From: 20CM-2-65-7 sp036558345
GTDB taxonomy: Bacteria; Gemmatimonadota; Gemmatimonadetes; Gemmatimonadales; GWC2-71-9
NCBI GenBank assembly: GCA_036558345.1
Contig: DATBFV010000098.1
Span: 26,598-90,597 of the forward strand
Length of the DNA stretch: 64,000 nucleotides
Reading direction: 5' to 3'
A model generated the notes under the pieces. It was not told where the DNA came from and ran no database searches. It was given only the letters and a program-made list of their open reading frames with translations. A program made the position numbers and the translations under genes. Shown here piece after piece: positions 57,732 to 64,000 of this stretch. The number at the start of each line of letters is the position of its first letter. The stretch's first letter is position 1.

Positions 57732-58034
57732 TCACGTCCCTGTGCGCAGCCGGATTGCTCCATAGAAGATGAATAGGAGACTCACCACGACGGCGAGCGC
57801 GAGCAGCAGCGGGCCTCCAAACAGAAACGCAAAGAATCTGTTGTCGAACTTGAGGTGCATGTAGAACATCACGACGAGCGTGAACTTCACCGCGGAGAGC
57901 ACCAACAGGACCGGGACCAGCACCGCCTGGAACGCGGGCACGTAGAACACGCCGACTTCGATCAGCGTGATCATCACGAGGATCGCGGCGATCCGGAGAT
58001 ACGTGCCTGTCGTGGCGTGGGCTTGCTCGGTCAT
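57732..58034 (-). CDS. coxD: Cytochrome c oxidase subunit IV (caa3/CyoD type)
   Basis: A 100-residue small subunit with three membrane helices (RIAAILVMITLIEVGVFYV, VLVPVLLVLSAVKFTLVVMFYMHLKFD, GGPLLLALAVVVSLLFIFYG). The second carries the family motif KFTLVVMFYMHLKFD. It follows coxC by 8 bases in the oxidase operon. Confidence 0.9.
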   Translation of the reverse strand: MTEQAHATTGTYLRIAAILVMITLIEVGVFYVPAFQAVLVPVLLVLSAVKFTLVVMFYMHLKFDNRFFAFLFGGPLLLALAVVVSLLFIFYGAIRLRTGT

Positions 58035-58042
58035 TCCCGCTC

Positions 58043-58651
58043 CTATTGAATCAGGTAGACGACCGTAAAGATCACGATCCAGACCACGTCGACGAAGTGC
58101 CAGTACAATCCGGTGATCTCAACCGTCATCGCATTCGCGGGGCCGAGCTTCCCTCGCAGCGCCTGCACCCACAGCGTCAGAAGCCAGATAACGCCCACCG
58201 TCACGTGCGCGCCATGCGTTCCGGTGAGCACGTAGAAGGTCGAGCCGAACAGGTTCGTCGTGAGCCCGAGGCCCTCACGCACGAAGTGACTGAATTCCCA
58301 GAATTGCCCGCCGAGGAATACGAGCCCGAGAGCCGCCGTCACAAAGAGCCAGATCTTCCCTTGCTTCATGTCGCCGCGCTGCACCGCCGCGAGCGCGAGC
58401 ACCATCGCGAGACTCGACATGAGCAGGTCGAAGGTGCTGAACGATGTAAACGGAATGTTCAGGATCTCGTGCGGGAACGGGCCGGTGAGGCTCCTTCCCT
58501 TATAGACCAGGTACGTCGAAATCAGCGAGCCGAACAGCAGGCACTCCGAGCCGATGAACGCCCAGAACGCCATCTTCCGGTTGTCGAGCCCCATGCTGGT
58601 GGCGTGCCCGTGCGCGACGGCGGCGGCATGGGTGCCCGTATCGTATGCCAT
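58043..58651 (-). CDS. coxC: Cytochrome c oxidase subunit III
   Basis: A 202-residue, five-helix subunit III of the short caa3/bo3 type. Characteristic are KMAFWAFIGSECLLFGSLISTYLVYKGR, FFVLTG-like TFYVLTGTHGAHVTVGVIWLL and the C-terminal ITGLYWHFVDVVWIVIFTVVYL. It abuts coxA without a gap. Confidence 0.95.
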   Translation of the reverse strand: MAYDTGTHAAAVAHGHATSMGLDNRKMAFWAFIGSECLLFGSLISTYLVYKGRSLTGPFPHEILNIPFTSFSTFDLLMSSLAMVLALAAVQRGDMKQGKIWLFVTAALGLVFLGGQFWEFSHFVREGLGLTTNLFGSTFYVLTGTHGAHVTVGVIWLLTLWVQALRGKLGPANAMTVEITGLYWHFVDVVWIVIFTVVYLIQ

Positions 58652-60445
58652 TTACACCTCGAAGGGCTCGAAGGCCCAGCGATAGATGCCGACGATCACC
58701 ACGGCGGCGCCGAGCAGCACCACCGGTATCAGGTGTGACAACGCGCCGATCGCCATGACCGGCAGGCCGAACGCCGTGAACATCGGCCACCACGAGCCAC
58801 CCGGCACGTGGATCGGCGCCGGTGGCCGTTCCGGGAGTGCCGCCATGGGCGCGTGCCGCTCCGTTTGCCAAAGCGGCATCCGACTCGCGACCGTGGGAAT
58901 CATCGTGAAGTTGTAAACCGGCGGCGGCGACGGGATCGCCCATTCGAGCGTCGATCCGCCCCACGGATTGCTCGGCGCGGTGACGGCCTGCCAGCGCGTG
59001 CGCAACAGATTCCAGAAGAACACCAGCGTCGCGATCCCGACGATGAACGCACCGATCGTGGAGACTTCGTTGAACCGGGTGACACCCAGCTCACCCGAAT
59101 AGGTGTAAATGCGCCGCGGCATGCCGAGCAAGCCCGAGAAGTGCATCGGGAAGAACGCGAGGTTCATCCCAATGATCGTCAGCCAGAAGTGGAGTTTGCC
59201 GAGCCCCTCCGAGAGCATCCGGCCGGTCATCTTGGGCCACCAGTAATACATCCCCGCGAACAGCCCGAGAATCGTGCCGCCGAACAACACATAGTGAATG
59301 TGCGCCACGACATAGTAGGTGTCGGTCTGCTGTAGGTCGGACGCAGCGGAGGCGTGGGAAACGCCCGACAGGCCGCCGATGATGAACATCGCGATGAACC
59401 CCAGCGCGAAAAGCATCGCTGCGGTGAACCGGATCTGTCCGCCCCACAGCGTGCCGATCCAGTTGAAGATCTTCACCCCGGTCGGAATCGCGATGAGCAT
59501 CGTGGTGCCGGCGAACACGGAATCCGCGATCGGCCCGAGACCGGACGCAAACATGTGGTGACTCCACACGCTCCAGCCGAGGAACGCGATTACGACTCCC
59601 GAATAGACGACGACGGTATAGCCGAACAGCGGTTTCCTCGAAAACGTCGGCAACACCTCGGAGATCACGCCCATCGCGGGCAGGATGAGGATGTAGACCT
59701 CCGGATGCCCGAACATCCAGAACAGGTGCTGCCACAGGATCGGATCGCCGCCGCCCTGCGGCACGAAGAAGTGCGTGCCGAAGAAGCGATCGAACATCAG
59801 CAGCACGAGCGCGACCGTAATAACAGGAAACGCAGTGATCACCAGGAACTGCGTGATCAGGGTCATCCACGTGAACAGCGGCAGGCGCAGCATGCGCATG
59901 CCGGGGGCGCGCATGTTGAGAATCGTGACGATGAAGTTGAATCCCGCAGCCAGTGACGCGATGCCCAGGATCTGGAGTCCTAACAACCAGAAGTCGACGT
60001 TGGGCCCGGGCGAGAACTGACGCGAGGTGAGATTGGCGTAGCCGAACCAGCCGGCGTCGGGGGCGACCGAGAGCCGGTCGGCGCCAAACAGCGGTCCCGC
60101 GATGAAGCTCGCGTTCAGGAACAGGCCGCCAAGCAAGAAGACCCAGTAGCTGAAGGCATTGAGTCGCGGGAACGCCACGTCGCGGGCACCGATTTGCAAC
60201 GGGATGATGAAATTGAAGAACGCGGCCGACAGCGGCATCAGCGCCAGGAAGACCATCGTCGTGCCGTGCATCGTAAACAACTGGTTGAACGTCTCGGCGC
60301 TGACGCCGAGCCCTCCGTCCGGCTTGATGAGCTGCGCCCGGATGATCAACGCCTCGAGCCCACCGATCAGGAAGAATCCGAACGCCGTCCAGAAGTAGAG
60401 GAGGCCGATCCGCTTGTGGTCGGTCGTCGTCAACCAGCTCTTCAT
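58652..60445 (-). CDS. coxA: Cytochrome c oxidase subunit I
   Basis: A 597-residue heme-copper oxidase catalytic subunit with about 14 helices. Heme a ligand region MHGTTMVFLALMPL; CuB/His-Tyr motif WQHLFWMFGHPEVYILILP; CuB His pair WSHHMFASG; and heme ligands in the DTYYVVAHIHYVLFGG segment. The EVYIL Tyr marks an A-type oxidase. The ATG at 60445 is set by MKSWLTTTDHKRIGLLYFWTA; longer readings are artefacts of high GC. It overlaps coxB by 4 bases. Confidence 0.96.
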   Translation of the reverse strand: MKSWLTTTDHKRIGLLYFWTAFGFFLIGGLEALIIRAQLIKPDGGLGVSAETFNQLFTMHGTTMVFLALMPLSAAFFNFIIPLQIGARDVAFPRLNAFSYWVFLLGGLFLNASFIAGPLFGADRLSVAPDAGWFGYANLTSRQFSPGPNVDFWLLGLQILGIASLAAGFNFIVTILNMRAPGMRMLRLPLFTWMTLITQFLVITAFPVITVALVLLMFDRFFGTHFFVPQGGGDPILWQHLFWMFGHPEVYILILPAMGVISEVLPTFSRKPLFGYTVVVYSGVVIAFLGWSVWSHHMFASGLGPIADSVFAGTTMLIAIPTGVKIFNWIGTLWGGQIRFTAAMLFALGFIAMFIIGGLSGVSHASAASDLQQTDTYYVVAHIHYVLFGGTILGLFAGMYYWWPKMTGRMLSEGLGKLHFWLTIIGMNLAFFPMHFSGLLGMPRRIYTYSGELGVTRFNEVSTIGAFIVGIATLVFFWNLLRTRWQAVTAPSNPWGGSTLEWAIPSPPPVYNFTMIPTVASRMPLWQTERHAPMAALPERPPAPIHVPGGSWWPMFTAFGLPVMAIGALSHLIPVVLLGAAVVIVGIYRWAFEPFEV

Positions 60446-61425
60446 TTCAGGCTCTGGAGGTAGGCGACAATGGCGTCGAGGTCCTGGGGCGACAGGTTCT
60501 GCGGCGGCATGAGCGCTCCAGGTTTGAGCGACGGCGCGTTCATGATCCAGCGGTGCAACATCTCGGTCGTGTTCGGGAACAACGCGCCGGCGATCGTCGT
60601 ACGACTGGCGACGTGACCCAGATCCGGCCCCACCTTCCCCTGGGCGACGCCTTCGATTGTATGGCATCCGATGCACGCGCTGCGTCTGAACACCTGCTGT
60701 CCCGCCTCGGCGGGAGACCCTTTCGCCGGCGTCGCGGGAAGCGTGCGTTGCTGGTCCACCCAATGCTGGAATTGCGAATCGGTCTGCACGAAGACCCTGA
60801 GCCGCATGTTCGCGTGCGAGGCGCCGCAGAACTCCGCGCACTGACCCCAGTACTCGCCCGTCGAATCGGCGTTGAAGGCGATACGGTTGGTGCGTCCTTG
60901 AATGAGATCACGCTTGCCGCCCAGGGCAGGCGCCCAGAAGCTATGAATCACGTCCGCGGACGTCAGCTCGATCTGAATCGGCGTGCGCACCGGGACGTGC
61001 AGCTCGTTGGACGCGCTGATCTTCAGCGTCGGATAGCGGTACTCCCACCACCATTGATGGCCGATGACTTCGACGCGCAGCGCCCCTTCCGGGGCGTGCC
61101 CGGCGGTTTCGAATATCGTGCGCATGGTGGGCACCGCGATGAATACGAGAATCAGTGCGGGAGCGACTGTCCAACCGATCTCGAGGACCGTGTGGCCGTG
61201 GACGGGTTTCGGTTCCGCCGCACCGGGACGGGCTCGAAACCGCGCGATGGCGATCAGGAGCAGCGTCTCGACAACGAGAAACACCACCACCGCCCACCAG
61301 AAAATATTCTTGAACAGCCCGTCGAGCTCGACGCTGAAATCGGATCGCGGGGCAAAGATCGACTGCGGATGCTGTCCGGCGCAGCCGGTCACGACGAGGA
61401 GAAGGGCGACGATCACGAACGGCAC
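60442..61425 (-). CDS. coxB: Cytochrome c oxidase subunit II with fused cytochrome c (caa3)
   Basis: A 327-residue lipoprotein subunit II. The signal ends in VVTGC. Two membrane helices precede the cupredoxin domain with the CuA site (ADVIHSFWAP; GQCAEFCGASHANMRLRV) and the aromatic gate GHQWWWEYRYP. A C-terminal cytochrome c domain has the heme motif CIGCH and an axial Met in LMPPQNLSPQD. This fusion defines caa3-type oxidases that take electrons from soluble or bound cytochrome c. It is the first gene of coxBACD-ctaG, divergent from the Ser/Thr kinase. Confidence 0.95.
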   Translation of the reverse strand: MPFVIVALLLVVTGCAGQHPQSIFAPRSDFSVELDGLFKNIFWWAVVVFLVVETLLLIAIARFRARPGAAEPKPVHGHTVLEIGWTVAPALILVFIAVPTMRTIFETAGHAPEGALRVEVIGHQWWWEYRYPTLKISASNELHVPVRTPIQIELTSADVIHSFWAPALGGKRDLIQGRTNRIAFNADSTGEYWGQCAEFCGASHANMRLRVFVQTDSQFQHWVDQQRTLPATPAKGSPAEAGQQVFRRSACIGCHTIEGVAQGKVGPDLGHVASRTTIAGALFPNTTEMLHRWIMNAPSLKPGALMPPQNLSPQDLDAIVAYLQSLK

Positions 61426-61477
61426 GGCGTCAAACTAGACGGGGGCTACAGCGCCCGCAACCCGGCAATGCGCAGGT

Positions 61478-61483
61478 TATCTT
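61478..61483 (+). promoter_or_regulatory. Candidate -10 box of a leaderless transcript
   Basis: TATCTT, preceded by GGT, ends 9 bases before the kinase ATG at 61493. The heptamer TTATCTT is the same as that before the DUF445 gene. Confidence 0.4.
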
Positions 61484-61492
61484 AGCCCGACA

Positions 61493-64000
61493 ATGGCCGA
61501 ATTATCGGAACGTCTGCAGGCTGCGCTCGGCACCGCGTACCACGTCGAGAAGGAACTGGGCGGCGGCGGCATGAGCCGCGTCTTCGTCGCGGAAGAAACG
61601 CGGCTCGGCCGGCGCGTGGTGATCAAGGTATTGCCGCCCGACCTCGCGCTGGAAATGCGCGTGGACCGGTTCAACCGCGAGGTTCAACTCTCCGCCTCGT
61701 TGCAGCACCCCCATATCGTGCCGCTGCTCGCGGCCGGCGGCGCCGACGACCTCCTCTATTACACGATGCCGTTCGTCGAGGGCGAACCCCTGCGGACGAA
61801 GCTGAGTCGCGAGGGCGAGCTGCCGGTCCGCGACACGGTCCGCATTCTCACCGATGTCGCGGATGCGCTCGCGTACGCGCATGGCCGTGGGCTCGTGCAC
61901 CGCGACATCAAGCCCGACAACGTGCTGCTCTCGGGAAATCACGCCGTTGTCGCCGACTTCGGGGTTGCGAAAGCGTTGAGCCAGGCCAAGACCGAAAGCG
62001 GTCTTACGTCCGTCGGAGTGGCGCTCGGCACGCCGGCGTACATGGCGCCGGAGCAGGCGGCCGGCGATCCCAACATCGACGCGCGCGCCGATATCTACGC
62101 GTTCGGCGCGATGGCGTATGAGATGCTGACCGGGCGCTCGCCGTTCGCCGGGCTGGCGCCGCATCAGATGCTGGCCGCGCACGTGACCGAACCGGTCGTC
62201 CCCATCACCGATCGCCGGCCGACGTTGTCGCCGGCGCTCGCGAGTCTCGTGATGGCCTGTCTGGAAAAGAACCCCGCCGATCGGCCGCAGAACGCGGGCG
62301 AGCTGCTGCGCGCGCTCGAGGACATGGCAACGCCGAGCGGCTCGATGGCGGTGACGTCGCCCGTGGCGACGGTACGGCATGCGCTGCGGCGTCCGCGGAA
62401 TCGCGTGCTGGCCGTCGCGGTGCTCGCCGCGGCTCTGATCGCCGCGGGCTGGATCGCGTTCCGGCCGCGCCGCGCGGTTGTGCTCGACCCGAATCTCGTG
62501 GCCATCGCGCCATTTGACGTGTTCGGCGGAGGGGCGGACCTGCAGCTCTGGCGCGAAGGACTGGTCGATGTGCTCTCGCGGAGTCTGGACGGCGCCGGCC
62601 CGCTGCGCACCGTTTCGCCCACCCTTATCGTGCGCCGCTGGGGTGGCCGACGCGCCGATACACAGACCGCGCAGACCCTCGGCCGGGAGACGGGCGCCCG
62701 AACGGTCGTGTCCGGAATACTCATCGGCGCCGGTGATTCAGTGCGTCTGCAGGCGTTCGTGCTCGACGTGCCCGGCGCGAACCTGCTCGCGGCGTTCGAG
62801 CTGCGCGAGAAAGCGGATCGGATCGACCGGCTCGCCGACTCGCTCACCGTCGGGGTGTTGCGTGAGCTTGGCCGGACGCGCGCCATTGGACTGGTCCGCT
62901 CTGCGTCCCTCGGCTCGCATTCGTTGCCGGCGTTGAAGGCCTTTCTGCAAGGCGAGCAGTTCTTGCGGCGCTCCGAGTGGGATTCGGCGCTGGTCTATCA
63001 TCAGCGCGCGATCGCGCTCGACAGCGGGTTTACGCTCGCGTGGAGTCACGCGGGAATGGCTGCCGGATGGACCCACTCGGCCGTCGACTCGATCTCGCGG
63101 ACCTACAAGCTCCGCGCCGGCGCATTGAATCACGGGCTCGCGCCCCGCGAGAGCCTCATCGTGGTTTCGGAGTCGCTCGCATCGGTCGTGTATGCGGGCC
63201 CGCAGCAGGTCGCCGGGGCGTGGTGGACCTACGGCAAGCGGCTCATCGCGACGCTCGACGACGCGGTCCGCCGTTATCCGAACGATCCCGAGCTCTGGTA
63301 CATGCTGGGGGACGCGCGCTTCCACGCCGGTGCGCTCGCCGGGGTGTCGCCGCGGGCGAGCCTCGAGGCGTTCGACCGCGCCATCGCCCTGGATTCGGCG
63401 TTCACGCCGTCGTACGTGCACTCGGTGCCGTTGGGACTCGAATACGGCGGCACCGAGACGGGGCGGCGGTACGCGAAGGCATTCCTGGCCGCCGGCGCGA
63501 TGGGGACGTACGCCCAGAGCACCGATCTCGTCTTACAGCTGCTGGATCCGGCGACGCGAGGCGCGGCGATCGCCTATCTGGCCGACAGCGCCGACAACCA
63601 TCTGTTCCAGACGGTCTGGCTCGCGATCGGCCGCTGGATGGATTCGTCGGAGACGGTCGTGCAACTGGTGCGTGCCCGCGGCGAGGCCGAGAAACGATCG
63701 GGCAACAAGTCGAACCTCAGTGTGTTCGCGCTGCCGAGCTCGCTGGCCGCGCGCGGGCACATCCACGAAGCGATGTCGCTGACGACCTTCCCTGCCCTGC
63801 TGTCCCAGTACGCGATGACGGGAGCGATACCGGCCGACAGCGGGGCACGGATCGCGCGCACGTGGGTGACCACCGCAACTGACGGGTTGCTGTTCGCGTT
63901 GCCGCTGCTGGCGAGCGCGCGCGACACCGCCGCGATCGCCCGCGCGCAACGCTGGACCGACTCGATCCGCGTCCATCCGCCGCGGAACCTGCCGCCGATT
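61493..64000 (+). CDS. Serine/threonine protein kinase with C-terminal TPR-like region (runs off window)
   Basis: An open frame of 836 codons that continues past the window end. The N-terminal kinase domain (about 15-275) is complete: ELGGGGMSRVFVAEE (P-loop), VVIKVLP (Lys), LVHRDIKPDNVLL (catalytic loop), VADFGVAKAL (DFG), GTPAYMAPEQAAG and RADIYAFGAMAYEMLTG. The P-loop and HRD/DFG residues suggest an active PknB-type kinase. One membrane helix follows (RVLAVAVLAAALIAAGWIAF, about 303-322). The outer part starts with a segment resembling a TolB/adenylate-cyclase-associated domain (NLVAIAPFDVFGGGADLQLWREGLVDVL), then TPR-like helices. This layout is common in Gemmatimonadota. Confidence 0.93.
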   Translation, partial: MAELSERLQAALGTAYHVEKELGGGGMSRVFVAEETRLGRRVVIKVLPPDLALEMRVDRFNREVQLSASLQHPHIVPLLAAGGADDLLYYTMPFVEGEPLRTKLSREGELPVRDTVRILTDVADALAYAHGRGLVHRDIKPDNVLLSGNHAVVADFGVAKALSQAKTESGLTSVGVALGTPAYMAPEQAAGDPNIDARADIYAFGAMAYEMLTGRSPFAGLAPHQMLAAHVTEPVVPITDRRPTLSPALASLVMACLEKNPADRPQNAGELLRALEDMATPSGSMAVTSPVATVRHALRRPRNRVLAVAVLAAALIAAGWIAFRPRRAVVLDPNLVAIAPFDVFGGGADLQLWREGLVDVLSRSLDGAGPLRTVSPTLIVRRWGGRRADTQTAQTLGRETGARTVVSGILIGAGDSVRLQAFVLDVPGANLLAAFELREKADRIDRLADSLTVGVLRELGRTRAIGLVRSASLGSHSLPALKAFLQGEQFLRRSEWDSALVYHQRAIALDSGFTLAWSHAGMAAGWTHSAVDSISRTYKLRAGALNHGLAPRESLIVVSESLASVVYAGPQQVAGAWWTYGKRLIATLDDAVRRYPNDPELWYMLGDARFHAGALAGVSPRASLEAFDRAIALDSAFTPSYVHSVPLGLEYGGTETGRRYAKAFLAAGAMGTYAQSTDLVLQLLDPATRGAAIAYLADSADNHLFQTVWLAIGRWMDSSETVVQLVRARGEAEKRSGNKSNLSVFALPSSLAARGHIHEAMSLTTFPALLSQYAMTGAIPADSGARIARTWVTTATDGLLFALPLLASARDTAAIARAQRWTDSIRVHPPRNLPPI

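Noticed and set aside
62738..63882. Long open frames in other phases near the window end
   Set aside because: They are shadows of the Ser/Thr kinase frame, which is open from 61493 to the window end and has full kinase motifs.
1..64000. CRISPR array, insertion sequence, prophage or tRNA gene
   Set aside because: No spaced identical repeats of 25-40 bases, transposase or integrase frames, or cloverleaf sequences were found. The short-word arrays have no spacers.

Overview
The window is a high-GC, densely packed bacterial chromosome segment with no rRNA, tRNA, CRISPR array, insertion sequence or phage gene that I can see. I infer a soil-type member of Gemmatimonadota or a close relative. The reasons are an Oar-like TonB receptor, a DUF5916 outer-membrane protein, a Ser/Thr kinase with a TPR-rich C-terminus, many GTG starts, and promoters whose -10 box lies only 7-10 bases before the start codon. 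This is an inference from gene content, not a phylogeny.

Layout. (1) 1-4,000: a two-domain cupredoxin-like lipoprotein converges on an Oar-like TonB receptor. (2) 4,000-15,400: polX; the ffh-rpsP-rimM-trmD-rplS-rnhB operon, whose rimM is short; a DUF445 protein; an rRNA/tRNA methyltransferase, prepilin peptidase, one-domain Clp ATPase and HEXXH lipoprotein operon; thiD. (3) 15,400-24,900: a DUF5916 barrel and a purine-salvage operon (double 5'-nucleotidase, adenosine deaminase, NupC transporter, purine nucleoside phosphorylase). (4) 24,900-43,700: a phosphate and polyphosphate island: PhoX, SixA, CHAD protein, Ppk, Ppx, an ArsR-type regulator, PhoB, PhoR, a GT4 glycosyltransferase / alkaline-phosphatase-superfamily / PAP2 cluster, an OprO/P-type porin, PstS, PstC, PstA, two PstB and PhoU. 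(5) 43,700-56,800: rhomboid protease, DnaK, DegP, and a stress/redox group (esterase, Rieske protein, NmrA-like protein, DsbA-like protein, hydrolase, peroxiredoxin), then a histidine kinase with two response regulators. (6) 56,800-64,000: a caa3-type cytochrome oxidase operon with CtaG, and the start of a large Ser/Thr kinase that runs off the window.

How it works together. Five sites in the phosphate island share an 11-bp-periodic pattern, GTTACA-N5-GTGACA-N5 or close to it, in front of phoX/sixA, ppx-ppk, the glycosyltransferase cluster, the porin-pstS unit and pstC. I read these as PhoB boxes. They would tie phosphate uptake, polyphosphate turnover and a probable phospholipid-to-glycolipid exchange into one regulon.

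A second theme is a set of short-word repeat arrays: a decamer array at 875-937, octamer arrays at 10,714 and 42,215, and three arrays of the heptamer TGATCAW at 46,553, 56,845 and 57,676. They sit at gene edges or inside genes and supply start or stop codons of dnaK and ctaG. No intergenic gap exceeds about 210 bases, and most convergent gene pairs overlap at their 3' ends.
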